DNA from: Antennarius striatus
Lineage: Eukaryota > Chordata > Actinopteri > Lophiiformes > Antennariidae
DNA length: 64,000 bases
Assembly: GCF_040054535.1 (NCBI RefSeq)
Contig: NC_090789.1
Location: 9,745,973-9,809,972 of the forward strand
Direction: 5' to 3'
Shown here: piece by piece, positions 49,193 through 61,374 of the stretch
Layout of the letters: the number at the start of each line of letters is the position of its first letter
Position numbering within the stretch: the first letter of the stretch is position 1
Notes under the pieces: model-generated
Told to the model about the DNA's origin: nothing
The model's database searches: none
The model's input: the letters and a program-made list of their open reading frames with translations, nothing else
Position numbers and translations under genes: made by a program

Positions 49193-51025
49193 GATGGTCT
49201 GTCATAAAGCTCCATTAGGTGTGACTTCATGTAGGATAATCTCAGCATGCTGCTTATCTCCCTCTCTGGTGCGTGAAGAAGATTCCTGGTCACTTCAGGA
49301 TCAGGTAACATTAGGACCAATGAGCAGCTCTGAATGGCACACCTTTGTCATTGTGGGTAGGGTGCAAAGTGCATTATTAGCATCTGTCAGTAGATTTTTA
49401 AAAAAAAATCCTTTCGATGAGAAATTACACTCACACACACTGAAAACCTGCAGTTGCAATTCAATGTCCACATCAGAGGTCAGCGATGCAAACGCACGAG
49501 TGCACTACGATACACACAAACACGTTTGACATTATTAACTTGTTGCCTGCCCCATTTAATTCTCCGCATCTCCCCGTATGACCAGTGAAGTTGAATCACT
49601 CTTTTTTTCTGCAGGAGGCGCCACAAATGTCAGCAAATGTCAAGCAGTTGGAGCTTTGGCGATGTTTTCAAGCTTAATAGGTGCACATACAATCAGCCCC
49701 GCTTGGCCTTTTGGCCAGGAGTTTAACATGACTAACACGACCATGAGCTAATTCAAAAGCGTCTGGAATGCAAATCTGTTTAGAAAACGACAAATATAAG
49801 TAGTGCAGAGGCCATCTATTGGGTATGTGCGCGTCTGTGTGCATGTGTGTGTGTGTGTGTGTGTGTGCACACACATATTTAGACATGGATTCAGTGGCAC
49901 GACCTAAAGATAGAAGAGCCCCAGTGGAAGCAGTAATTAGTGGGGTGAAAAGAGAGGAGGAGGAGGATGAGGAGGAGGAAGAGATATTGTTTGAACCGTC
50001 TGATATCTGTTATATAATGAGCTGTACAATGGAGACACGCTGGGAGAGAAATTGCAGAGGAATTGGGAGAGTTTTACAGTGAGAGGAGCTATTTAGTGAG
50101 CGACATACAGAGTTCAGTGTGTGGAGATTCATTTGGACGAACCTCTGTTGGAGGATCTGTTGCACAGATTCCCTGAAATTTGTATGTGTGTAGCATAAAT
50201 ATCCATTTTAACAAGATATTTCTGTCTGTGTTGAGGATTTTTGTTTTTCAGAGTTTATCAGGTGGACACCTCTGAAGAATTAATGCATCTTTCCAACTGC
50301 AAATACCTTTACGTCAGAAATTCCATGGCGTTCAAGAAGTCAAACTAAACACAGTAAATTGCGCAGACGTCCGGTGGTTTTTGTTTTCTTGGCTGAACAT
50401 GAGCAGGAATATGTTTGCATCGCCTCAAAACACACAGCAGACACATAGCTGCAACTTCTCCTTTCTTGCTCATAGCAGATAATACTGTTCAAAGCTGTTC
50501 AATAGCCCACTCCGATTTCAAGCCCCCCTCAGAAAAACCTTCCCCCAACTTTGCCCTCCCCTGCGGTCTGCAGGTGGTGAGTAGTCATGTGTTGCAAGCT
50601 TGGAGAGCATTTCTTATTTAGTCTTAAGCCCCAGGCTTTGTTTGGGAACTGACTTGTCTTTTGTACACAATGGCTGTGTTTACATTGGATCTGGTGTACA
50701 TTTGTTTATCCATGCATGCACACTCGTTCACACATAGAGGCTTTTTGTCTTTTTAAGAAGAAAGAGGGGTTCAGGCCTTCAGACTTGCAGACTTTTACAA
50801 AGCTGTTGCCTGGTGTTTGGCCCAGATCTCAACTCTCACCTTCCTTTTTTAAAAAATTTCATTTCAACTTTGTCAGTTGTGTCATTATTTTCTTTTTCTT
50901 TCACCTTTCAGCAAATTTTAGAATTTTTTTCCCCTCCCGTTGTTTCTTGTAACGTTTTGTTCAATCTGATTCTTTCCTGTCTTTCATTGTTTGTATTCTG
51001 TGTTGTCTCCTTCCTTTATTTGCAG
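48589..51025 (+). other. First intron of the unidentified gene
   Basis: It holds TG tracts at 49117-49191 and 49837-49868. A purine run near 49950-49985 gives a Glu-rich frame that lacks other support. No transposon was recognised. Confidence 0.5.
49117..49191. repeat. (TG)n microsatellite with one interruption
   Basis: About 75 bases with a single TTT interruption near 49131. Confidence 0.96.
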
Positions 51026-51133
51026 GGTGCTGGCGACACCATATGGTGTTCCTCCATACAGAGGGAACACTGAAGGCGCATGATGGCCTTAGCGGGATGT
51101 CCTGACTACTACTTACATCACCCAAATTACCAG
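51026..51133 (+). CDS. Start-codon exon of unidentified plus-strand gene
   Basis: The acceptor TTTGCAG| at 51025 follows a T/C-rich tract. The donor is TACCAG|GTAAAA. After 54 untranslated bases, ATG-ATG at 51080-51085 opens MMALAGCPDYYLHHPNYQ, ending in phase 0. I do not recognise the family; the 18 residues are rich in Tyr and His and show no domain. The phase-0 join to the exon at 62791 keeps the frame open. An upstream ATG at 51043 makes an overlapping ORF. Confidence 0.6.
51043..51105 (+). promoter_or_regulatory. Upstream ORF overlapping the start of the unidentified gene
   Basis: ATG at 51043 opens a 20-codon frame (MVFLHTEGTLKAHDGLSGMS) ending TGA at 51103-51105, 20 bases past the main ATG and in a different frame. 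Confidence 0.55.
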
Positions 51134-53010
51134 GTAAAAAATTTGTGTGTTGGATGTTGGTTGATAGTAAAAAGTTTTGACCTTTTATTCGGTTTATAAT
51201 AAAATGGAAAGTCTTCTGCCCACCAGCTGTGAGCCAGCATACCAAATCTCAACTGCTCCGATGCATCCGGGGCTGACAAGTGAAACATCCCTTAATGCCT
51301 CAGTTACAGTTGTTGTCATTGTTCTTAACAGATTCACGATTTTGCATGAAAGTCATGCTTTCATTATTGAATTTTTGTGTGTGCACTTTTTACACAAATT
51401 GGGGCTCCTTTTTTTGGCCCATTTCAGTGAAAGAATTTCTGGTTGGATTTTTATTCATTCATTTATTTATTTATTTATATTCATCGCTTTAACCCATATT
51501 TGAACTCATCAGGTCCTTTCGAGGACCAGAGTTAAAAAAAACAAAACCTATCATGTTATTAAGAACCTAAATTAGCTGTTAGTTGATGGCTCATGTCATG
51601 CATAAAGCCATCCTCATCTGCATTTCAGCAACAGAAAGTGAGTAAAAAGTAATGATATGAATAATTCCCGGACTATTGAAAGCAGACAATCACATATTCC
51701 ACGGACTCCCAGCATACTTGGCATTTATTTGGAATGGTTCTTGTGTTGTACTTTTGCCCTGTGAGCTAAAACAAGTTCAGCATTCTCTTTCCTTCAGCTC
51801 TGATAAAGTCTTTAACTGCAAAAAAAGAAACCTTGTAGCCATTACTTACTGCTTTTTATAAAAGCCAGTCTCTAATTGTGTCCTCCTCTTGTGTGCTGCT
51901 GGGCTTTTAGCACAGAGTGTGTTTAATATTATCAGATTTGTTTTTGTGCTGAAACCAGTTGAGTGGTGTCAAACCGACTGTGTATATAGGGATGAAAACA
52001 GACAATGACATTTTAAAGATGCTAAAATAATTCACGGACGTGTAGAAAACTGTCATTTTCTCACATTTACATATTCTCTGTTGTAAAAATACAGATTAGT
52101 GCAGCTTGGAATTTTCTTTAGCGTTCATATTTAGGTTATGAGATTGAAAAGACAGCAGTGAGAGACCAGTCCTTACAAGTGTAATTAAACCTCCCTGTGT
52201 ATCAACATGTGGCTCTGAGTCTACTTGTTTCAGTGAATGACTCTTGGTCTAGTTAGGTGAAATATGGCGTCTCTGAAAAACACAACAGACCCATTTCCAC
52301 TGTCCAACTCCTGCAGAATGAAGCCTTTGTTTCTCAGCTGGGGTTTTCTCCCCCCCCCCCCCCACTCCCAACTCTGCAGCAACCTAAAGGATATGGCTGA
52401 GGGGCATTGTGGACGTCTAAAAATAGAGCGCTAAACAAACAACAATAACAAACTGTGGGCTTTTTCGTGTGACAGGCCTGAAAGAATGGAATTGATAGTG
52501 TGACGTCTCTCTGGGACAGATAGGTCTGTTTAGGCGATGTCCCTTCAGCTGCCTAATTCCTCTTAGTGGTGGTACAAAAATGCAGCTCCCTGCTAAACCC
52601 AACTGTGGGACCGCTGAGCCCCTGTTGAGCTGACATGAAGTTGGACTGGTTCAAGTTAGCTTCCAGGAAAAAGGTTTTCCACCAGTAAGGCTGCAGTGAA
52701 TAGTGAATTGATTCCCCATAGAAAACAACATTCCTCCACCCTGCATCTAGTGGAGAAAAAACAGAGTTTGATAGTTAGAGAGAGAAGTGGGTCACAACGT
52801 TGCTCTCTCTCGCTCTCTCATTTGCTGTGTGTGTGTGTGTGTGCATTCTTGCCAGATGACATGACACAGCATGGCACACTCTTATACACCCCATGGAGTC
52901 ACTCTGTAGGCTTAGTGTGTATAGATAAGGTCCAAATGAGTCCTCTTTTCTGCATACTTACATAACTTAATACGTAACACCTGCATGTTTGGGAATCTGG
53001 GCACAGTTCC

Positions 53011-53012
<2 letters not shown>

Positions 53013-53068
<56 letters not shown>
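53013..53068. repeat. (GT)n microsatellite, about 56 bp
   Basis: Uninterrupted GT dinucleotides. Confidence 0.97.
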
Positions 53069-53069
<1 letters not shown>

Positions 53070-53864
53070 ATGGTGAGAGGTTTGGATCTGTGCCAAAGAT
53101 GTCTTGCTTTCCTTCTCCATTTTCTTACATGTGTACATATTTTCTTACGTGCATACACACAAGCGTAGCAGCACTCAGAAACCTCAGACTCAAAACTCAG
53201 CTGACTTAAGGATTTAATCAAGCATATTATGGCGCTTCTTCCACAAATATTAGTATTTATGTGTTTATTGTGTCAAACTGATCAAAACTCCAAACCTCAG
53301 ATTTTTGTTAAATTCTGCTGACTCTACAGAACTAACATTGATCCGCATCCAGGATGAAAATTAAACTGTTAAAACCAATTAAAGCACAGGAAATTATGAA
53401 GTGCCGGCAGCAGGATGGAGAAGCTCCATTTACACAGCTGGTTCAAGGCGGGATGCCTCAGTGTTCTATTAAAATTCCAACAAAGGCATTATTTTTTGTT
53501 CTGCCTTTGATAGGAGGTACCAACAGCACTGAAACACACATCTGTGTAATGCAAGGTGGTACGTCAGGATTGGGATATGATGCTTTGACAATGGATGATG
53601 TGTCCAAAAGGAGCAAACAGAAAGAGGGGAAGAAAAAGCAACTAGTTGCAGTGAGAAGCTAACTCAAAAAAGGAAGAAAACTGAAAATGCCCTCAGATTT
53701 TGGACAAAACAACAAACTATGATGTAACAGAGAAGGTCCATGGCTTAGCTTACTGTAAGAAGATAAGACACTTTAAGACTAACCCTCTAAACTAACTGAA
53801 GAGACAGCTGTATGTTCACTAGCACACCACCTTAACTAATAGATCCATCTCACTCTTACACAGT

Positions 53865-53899
53865 TGATCACATCAGATGTGTTACAGCTGATGTGATCA
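53865..53899. repeat. 12-bp inverted repeat with 11-base loop
   Basis: TGATCACATCAG at 53865-53876 and its exact inverse at 53888-53899. Confidence 0.9.
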
Positions 53900-54689
53900 C
53901 TTTGACTTCCCTTCCCTCCACGGACAAAATTTAGTAATATATCCGGTTTAGTTCAGGCCTGAATCGGGCAGCATTTTTCTCATGAGGGCGCTGAACATTC
54001 TCCTCAGACTGGTCTCCTTCAAGCCAAGGCTTTAACAACTGCAAATTGTGTGTGACCAACATGAACTTGAGTGAAATCAATAAGTTGGAAATGTCTGACT
54101 AGCTAAAGATTAAAATCAGATTTGTTGAAAGATGCCATTGTGAAACTTAAAACACAAGACTCACAGGCCATGCAAGTTCAAGAAGAAAGCCTCCCTTCAT
54201 GCACTCCACCACTTCTACCCATGAGACTTGTAATATGAAAAGTGTTGCCTCCAACTGTTGGCTCACTATGGAAAACAATCTACATCTGGAAAATGCTTTT
54301 ACCGAGGCACCAGTGATTTTAAGTTGCTGTGTCAAAACAGATAGGTCTTCCATATTTGCCACTTCTTGACCCACTGAGACATCAGCCCATGGCCCTCAGA
54401 CTACATGGTCAGAAAGGGCATTATTGAGAATTCACAATGAGGGTTTTATGGGAAATGTAGCTGTTAAAAGTGGCTCTTTTACTGCACAAGTGCAGCTAAG
54501 TGGAAGGGAATTTCCCTGGGTTTACTCGTAGCTATATATTAACACTGCTGCTACTGATATCTGTGACTAGAACTAGGACACGGTCCCTCCTCCAGCTCCA
54601 CACAGTGTACACATTTACAGTCCTATGTCCAAGGCTAGGCAATCCACAACTTCTGACATGCTGAAAGAAGAATGACAGACACATAGGTC

Positions 54690-55049
54690 TGTAATTCATC
54701 CATACATCTTCTGCCGCTTCATCCGCTGTAGCGGGTGACAGGGAGCTGGAGCTTAACCCAGCTGGCATAGGGTGTGAGGCGGGGGACAGTCAGGGCACAA
54801 TGCCAGTGCACCACGGAGCCACACACAAAGGCAGACAGTCATGCACACACAAACTCACTCCAACGGCAAAGTGGGACCTTCCAATCAACCTGAAGTGCAT
54901 GCTTTTGGAGGTGGGAGGAAGCCGGAGAACCCGGAGAGAACCCACGCAGACAGGAGGAGAGCATGCGAACTCCGCACAGAGCGGGACTCGAACCCGGGTC
55001 CGCTGTGTTGTGAGGCGACAGCGCTAACCACTGCGCCACTGTGCCGCCC
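54690..55049 (-). mobile_element. tRNA-derived SINE (V-SINE/DANA-like), near full length, minus strand
   Basis: The tRNA-like head carries an exact A box TGGCGCAGTGG (55038-55028) and B box GGTTCGAGTCC (54994-54984), correctly spaced for RNA polymerase III. The body has the CTCTCCGGGTTCTCCGGCTT core and the tail ends in GGATGAAGCGGCAGAAGATG. It is the best preserved of the five family copies here. Confidence 0.87.
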
Positions 55050-55098
55050 TGGTCTGTAATGTTTACCAAAATTTAAATTTAACCTCTTTAACTCTAGA

Positions 55099-55524
55099 CC
55101 TGTGGTTCTTAACCTGGGTTCGGTCTAACCCCAGGGGTTCGGTGAGTCGGTCTCAGGGGTTCGGTGGAGACGGATGTTAAGACAAAACACCCGACACGAT
55201 GTGTCAGGTGTTTTTGCCGAACTTACACGAATCACTGTGTATGTTTGACACAACTTGTCAATTCGTGATGACACGCTTCCCTTAGCCATCACTGGCTGCA
55301 GGTGATGACGCTACATCGATCAGCCTACCTGTGCTACATGGGATTTTGCGCACTTGATAGTTGATTTATGCCTGTCATGATGGTACGTCATCTGATTGCT
55401 TTCTTATTATTTTAATTCATAGTAACTATGACAAAAAAAAGTGGTCGGACGAATATGTGCAACGTGAATTTACATCTACTGTATAACGGAACTTGATTTT
55501 AGTCAGCGTTCTGGATGATTTGTC
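55099..55524 (+). mobile_element. 5' fragment of an autonomous hAT transposon (ZBED-type transposase)
   Basis: The left end reads TGTGGTTCTTAACCTGGGTT, matching the CAGTGGTTCTTAACC termini of ZBED-type hATs (from memory). It is followed by repeated GGGGTTCGGTG blocks. From 55428 an ATG and Lys run lead into WSDEYVQREFTST, the typical transposase N-terminus. One base is missing in the A homopolymer at 55433-55440, putting ATG and WSDEYVQ in different frames, and TAA follows soon after. The rest is replaced by the L2 copy. Confidence 0.72.
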
Positions 55525-57182
55525 AAGTTCAATCAATGAATCAACTTTTATTTATATAGCGCTTAATTATATCTGAAGACATTTTAAAGCGTTTTACAGA
55601 TAGAAAACCAACAATGCCCTCCAGAGCAAAACTCCCTCATTGAGGAAGAAAGTCCGGGCAGGACCCAGGCACTGGAGGGTGGTCATCCGCCTTGACCTGT
55701 TGGTTAGGAAAGAGAAATACATTGGGGAAAGAGATGGGTCAAGTAAAAGAGAGGGAGAGAGTGGCAGATAGGTCAGTTTGAGTTTCAAGCCCATAGTGCA
55801 CTGTCGCTGAATTGGGGGCGGGATTTCCATGCCTTTGGGTATCCTGTCTCCCATCCGCGTTCTCCACCTGTGGAACAGAGGCACAATGACAGCGTCAGTA
55901 TTGTGCAGACAGAGAGTGTGATTTGACAGTAGTAGTAATAAATTCTAGGAGTAGTAATAAATTCTAAGAGCATAGAAAGATAAAGAATGCGAAGGAGAAG
56001 TGACAGAAGCTTCAGAGCGTCTCCCTTTAACGGGAGAGACTGAGAAAAAATACCATCAGCAGTCTAAGCCTATAGCAGCATATCTAGTGGGGTGAGTGTT
56101 ACTTCTAATTGTAGGCTCTATCAAAAGGGAGGATTTTTAGTCTACTCCTCAATAAGCTGAGAGTGTGCCCCTTTTACCGAGGTTGGGAGATCGTTCCAGA
56201 GTAAAGGGGCCAGATAGTTAAAGCTTCTGCCTCCTGTTCTACACTTAAAAACCCGACGGGTCACCAGAAATCCTGCATCCTCGGACTGAAGGGCCCCAGT
56301 TGGGTGATATACTTCAATAAGATCTTCAATGTAAGATGGAGCCTTACAGTGGAGAGCTTTATATGTAATCACACGGAGTTTGAATTGTATTCTATAATTA
56401 ATCGGGAGCCAATGAAGTGACGCTAGGACAGGAGAGATGTGCTGTCTCCTCCCAGTTCGAGTCAGTAAGCGGGCAGCTGCATTCTGAACTAACTGTAGAG
56501 TCCTAATAGAGGAGCTAGAAGAGCCCGATAATAACGAATTGCAGTAATCCAATCTAGAAGTAACAAAGGCATGAATGATTTTTTCTGCGTCTTTACAGGA
56601 TAAGAAATTTCTAACTTTGTTAATATTTCGCAAGTTGAAGGCTGTCCGGGATACAAACTTGATATGAGAATCAAAGGACAGATCTTGATCAAAAATCACT
56701 CCCAATTTCCTGAATTCATTGGTGGAGGGTAGAGCAATGCTATCTTAGTGAATTGCCATGTTAGAGAGATCATCTCTAAGGTGCTTTGGCCCAATAATAA
56801 TGACTTCAGTTTTGTTACTGTTCAACATTAAGAAATTGTGAAGCATCCAGGATTTAATATCCCTGAGGCAGGATTCCAATTTAATTAGCTGATCAGATTC
56901 ATTTGTTTTAATTGATAAATATAATTGAGTATCGTCAGCATAACAATTAAAATTAATGTTACGTTTCCTTATAATATTTCCCAATGGTAACATATACAGA
57001 TTAAACAGAATTGGTCCCAGAACGGATCGTTGAGGTACTCCACAGGTGAGAGTCCCTCGATCTGAAGATTTATTATTGACATAGACAAACTGAAATCGGT
57101 CGGATAGATATGACCTAAACCAATTTAGTGCTGAGTTTAGTTGAGCAACTCTAGTCTCATACTGGGAAGAAGAAAGGAACAC
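55525..57182 (-). mobile_element. 5'-truncated L2-clade LINE, inactive
   Basis: Two minus-strand frames, 57269-56745 and 56705-56142, are in the same phase and separated only by an in-frame TAA after SNMAIH. Together they encode the reverse transcriptase C-half (SYLSDRFQFVYVNN, GVPQRSVLGPILFN, CYADDTQLYLS) and the L2 tail (TSRLDYCNSLLSG, ASLHWLPINYRI, GGRSFNYLAPLLWNDLP). The usual GVPQGSVLGP has Arg for Gly. The 3' UTR runs to 55525 and ends with TATATAAATAAAAG and a short TTGATTCATTGATT repeat. The 5' half and the endonuclease are absent. Confidence 0.88.
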
Positions 57183-58370
57183 TTCCTTAAGCTGCATGGA
57201 AAACAACAGAAACAGACTTTGCTGTGAAAATGACATAAGAGTAGCACTTGCCAAGGTGAAGCCACACATATCTGAACTGGTCTCTCAATAACAACAGCAG
57301 AAGTCACACTGATTTGCAGGTAGGTCATTTCAGTTTTGGAACATCAACAACATCTGAAAAAAATAAATACAGGGTTGACGGGTGGAAGCCACTGGCTTGT
57401 AATATTTCCGTCCCCTGAATCAACATCTCTCTCATTACAACACATCATCAACCAGATTCATACATTACATATCACATTTAAATTATTTGATTTTGGTATA
57501 CATTGTTGTTTTGATTGTCCAGTCAGTCCAATAGACGTGTGTGTTTGCACACGTCTTTATCAGTTCACTGTCTCGTTTGCTGCACTAAGGTCACAGTGAT
57601 ATTTTTCCATAGGCATGAATCATGTAGTTTAATAAACCATAATAATCTGAGATATTAACCATCATTTGCGTCAGAAATATAACCTTGCAAAGTCAAGCTT
57701 TCGAAACCTTTCTTAAAGGCAGATAAAGTCCCTAGACTCCTAAATCCGTTGTCCAGTTTGACACCAGTAAACGATAATGAAAATGTTTTTAATGTAGTTC
57801 TTGCTTTCTTATGTAAAAATGCTGTGGTTCCTTTTAGTTGGTAGCTGGATTCGTTATTCTGAATTTGTGCCAATAGATTTTGTGGAAAAACAATTATTGG
57901 CTGCTTTATAGTTGAGCAGTTTTGTAGCTTATGATGTCATGTGATGATGTGATTTCATGTGAGTTCATGCACTGCCTTGGTTTTGTTCATTGAAAAAGGT
58001 GACATTAATGCACAGTTCAATAAATGCACCAGTAAAACATACAATTATGCCTTAAATTTAAAAAAACAACAACAACAAAAAACTTTTTTACTGAAGAAGG
58101 GTTCGGTGAGTGAGCATATGGAACTGGCAATTGTAGTTGTATGACTCTTACATCTGAAGTATTTTGCAAGATGTTGCATTTGTATAATGGTATCACATTT
58201 GAATAATAAAACATATTTATTGGCTTTTATACGGAGAGGTGGTTGAAAACTACTTAAACAAAAAAGCAATTGTCTACTTTATGGGAGGGTTTTTTTATTA
58301 GAATGGATTGTCTTCATTTTGACCTGTTGCCAGGTAGTCTTTAGGAAATTATCATTATTATTAATAATAT

Positions 58371-58705
58371 TAGCGCAGTGGGTAGCGCTGTCGCTGTACA
58401 ACAAGGCAGATCTGGGTTCGAGACCCGCTCTGTGTGGGGTTTGCATGCTCTCCCCGTGTCTGCGTGGGTTCTCTCCGGGTTCTCCTGCTTCCTCCCACCT
58501 ACAAAAACATGCGCTTCAGGTTAATTGGCCGTTCATAATTGCCCATAGGAGTGTGTGTGTGTGTGAGTGGTTGTATGTCTCTGTGTACCTCTGAGGTGTA
58601 CTGGTGTCACAACGAGTTTCCCCCGCCTCACGCCCTATACCAGCTGGAATAGGCTCCAGCTCCCTGTGACCCGCGCAAGCGGATGAAGCAGGTAGCAAAA
58701 TGAAT
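58371..58705 (+). mobile_element. tRNA-derived SINE (V-SINE/DANA-like), plus strand
   Basis: A box TAGCGCAGTGG at 58371-58381, B box GGTTCGAGACC at 58415-58425. The body has TTTGCATGCTCTCCCCGTGT and a short TG run, and the tail ends AATGAATGAATG. The RTE-like LINE begins directly at this tail. Confidence 0.85.
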
Positions 58706-61095
58706 GAATGATGGGTGGGTTTGGTATCCAGGAGAGGAACGCAGAAGGACAGATGGTAGTTGACTTTGCAAAAAGGATGGAAATGGCTGTAGTGAATACT
58801 TTCTTCCAGAAGAGGCAGGAACATAGGGTGCCCTATAAGAGTGGTGGTAGGAGCACACAGGTAGACTACATCTTGTGTAGACGGTGTAACCTGAAGGAGA
58901 TCAGTGACTGTAAAGTAGTGGTAGGTGAGAGTGCAGCCAAACAGCATAGGATGGTGGTGTGTAGGATGACTCTGGTGGTGAGGAAGACGAAGAGGGCAAA
59001 GGCAGAGCAGAAGACGAAATGGTGGAAGCTAAAAAAGGAAGAGTGTTGCATGACTTTTAGGAAGGAGTTAAGACAGGCTCTGGGTTGCCAGAAGGTGCTT
59101 CCAGATGACTGTAAAACTACAGCTAATGTGATCAGGGAGACAGGTAGGAGAGTACTTGGTGTGTCATCTGGAAGGAAAGTAGATAAGGAGACTTGGTGGT
59201 GGAATGAGGAGGTACAGGAGTGTATACAGAGGAAGAGGTTACCTAAGAGGAAGTGGGACACTGAGAGGACTGAGGAGAGTAGACAGGAGTACAGGGAGAT
59301 GCAGCGTAAGGTGAAGGTAGAGGTAGCAAAGGCCAAACGAGAAGCTTATGATGACTTGTATGCTAGGTTGGACAGTAAGGAGGGAGAGACTGATCTATAC
59401 CGGTTGGCAAGACAGAGAGACAGAGATGGGAAGGATATGCAGCAGGTTAGGGTGATTAAGGATAGGGATGGAAGTCTATTGACAGGTGCCAGTAGTGTGA
59501 TGGGAAGATGGAAAGAGTACTTTGAAGAGTTGATGAACGTGGAAAATGAGAGAGAAGAAAGACGAGAAGAGGTGACTGTTGTGAACCATGACGTAGCAAA
59601 GATTAGTCAGGATGAAGTGAGGAGGGCACTGAAGAGGATGAAGAGTGGAAAGGCAGTCGGTCCTGATGATATACCTGTAGAGGTTTGGAAGTGTCTAAGA
59701 GAGGTGGCAGTAGAGTTTCTGACTGGGTTGTTCAACAGGATCTTAGATAGTGAGAAGATGCCTGAGGAATGGAGGAGTAGTGTGCTCGTACCCATTTTTA
59801 ATAACAAGGGAGATGTGCAGAGTTGTGGCAACTACAGAGGAATAAAGCTGATGAGCCATACAATGAAGTTATGGGAGAGAGTAGTGGAAGCTAGACTAAG
59901 GGCAGAAGTGAACATTTGTGAGCAGCAGTATGGTTTCATGCCAAAAAAGAGTACTACAGATGCAGAATTTGCTTTGAGGATGTTGATAGAGAAGTACAGA
60001 GAAGGCCAGAGGGAGCTGCATTGTGTTTTTGTAGATCTGGAGAAAGCTTATGACAGGGTGTTCAGAGAGGAACTGTGGTATTGTATGAGGAAGTCTGGAG
60101 TGGCAGAGAAGAATGTTAGAGCAGTGCATGACATGTACAAGGACTGTAAGACAGTGGTGAGGTGTGCTGTAGGTGTGACAGAGGAGTTCAAGGTGGAGGT
60201 GGGACTGCATCAAGGATCAGCTCTGAGCCCCTTCTTGTTCGCTATGGTGATGGACAGGCTGACAGACGAGGTTAGACAGGAATCTCCATGGACTATGATG
60301 TTTGCAGATGACATTGTGACCTGCAGTGAGAGCAGGGAACAGGTGGAGGAGAAGCTAGAGAGGTGGAGGTTTGTCCTGGAAAGGAGAGGAATGAAGGTTA
60401 GCCGCAGTAAGACAGAATACATGTGTGTGAATGAGAGGGACCCAAGTGGAAGAGTGAGGTTACAGGGAGGAGAGATCAAGAAGGTGGAGGATTTTAAGTA
60501 CTTAGGCTCAACAGTCCAGAGCAATGGAGAGTGTGGAAAAGAGGTGAAGAAGCGTGTACAGGCAGGATGGAACGGGTGGAGGAAAGTGTCAGGTGTGATG
60601 TGTGATAGAAGAGTTTCAGCTAAAATGAAGGGAAAGGTGTACAAAACTGTGGTTAGACCAGCGATGTTGTTTGGTCTAGAGACAGTGTCACTGAGGAAAA
60701 GACAGGAGACAGAGCTGGAGGTAGCAGAGATGAAGATGCTGAGGTTCTCTCTGGGAGTGACCAGGATGGATAGGATCAGGAATGAGTACATCAGAGGGAC
60801 AGTACATGTTAGAGGTTCTGGAGATAAAGTCAGAGAGGCCAGACTGAGATGGTTTGGACATGTCCAGAGGAGAGATAGTGAATATATTGGTAGAAGGATG
60901 CTGAGTTTTGAACTGCCAGGCAGGAGGCCTAGAGGAAGACCAAAGAGGAGATTTATGGATGTAATGAAAGAGGACATGAAGGTAGTTGGTGTGAGAGAAG
61001 AGGATGCAAAGGACAGGGCTAGATGGCGGCAATTGATTCGCTGTGAAGGGAAAAGCCGAAAGGAAAAGAAGAAGAAGAAGAAGTCCACCACATAA
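58706..61095 (+). mobile_element. RTE-like LINE, 5'-truncated but with an intact 795-codon frame
   Basis: The frame 58708-61095 starts inside the endonuclease: QVDYILCRR with Asp53 and QHRMVV with His80 are the last catalytic segments of an APE-type nuclease. The reverse transcriptase follows: KAVGPDDIPVEVWK, FVDLEKAYDRV (Asp443), GLHQGSALSPFLFA and the catalytic MMFADDIV (Asp534-Asp535). The C-terminal region has FKYLGSTVQSNG, RMDRIRNEYIRG and RLRWFGHVQRR. The first Met is not a native start. The copy ends in a GAA/AAG repeat, as RTE tails often do. No stop or frameshift interrupts it, so it is probably young. It lacks most of the nuclease and is unlikely to move itself. Confidence 0.9.
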
Positions 61096-61374
61096 CCCAT
61101 TGTAAACTAAATTGACATATTTACATTTTAGATTTTGTATTAACAGTGTTGTGTGCAATCTGTTTTCAATTGCACAGAATCTAGCTTAATGTTTTCCTCA
61201 GTCCTTGCGATGCTAAACTAAGCTAACCAGCAACTGACACTAGCTTTTTGAAATGAATAGATGGATATGAAGGGATTATCAATAAAAATGAGAGTACCCA
61301 GAGTCACATTTCTGAGTAAAACCAGAACCAGTACCAGGTCATTCTATGAATTTCATTATTTCCACAAATCATTA

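Noticed and set aside
49886..50082. Frame with VKREEEEDEEEEEILFEPSD
   Set aside because: A purine simple repeat gives the Glu run. There is no splice support on the plus strand and no known family.
53354..53662. 102-codon plus-strand frame
   Set aside because: No domain, no initiation or splice context, and length within chance for this composition.
54984..55038. Possible tRNA gene, because A and B boxes are present
   Set aside because: The cloverleaf is not kept beyond the boxes and the unit continues into a SINE body found in several other copies.
58708..61095. Large intact frame as a host gene
   Set aside because: All motifs are LINE endonuclease and reverse transcriptase, it lacks a proper 5' start and it ends in a simple-repeat tail.
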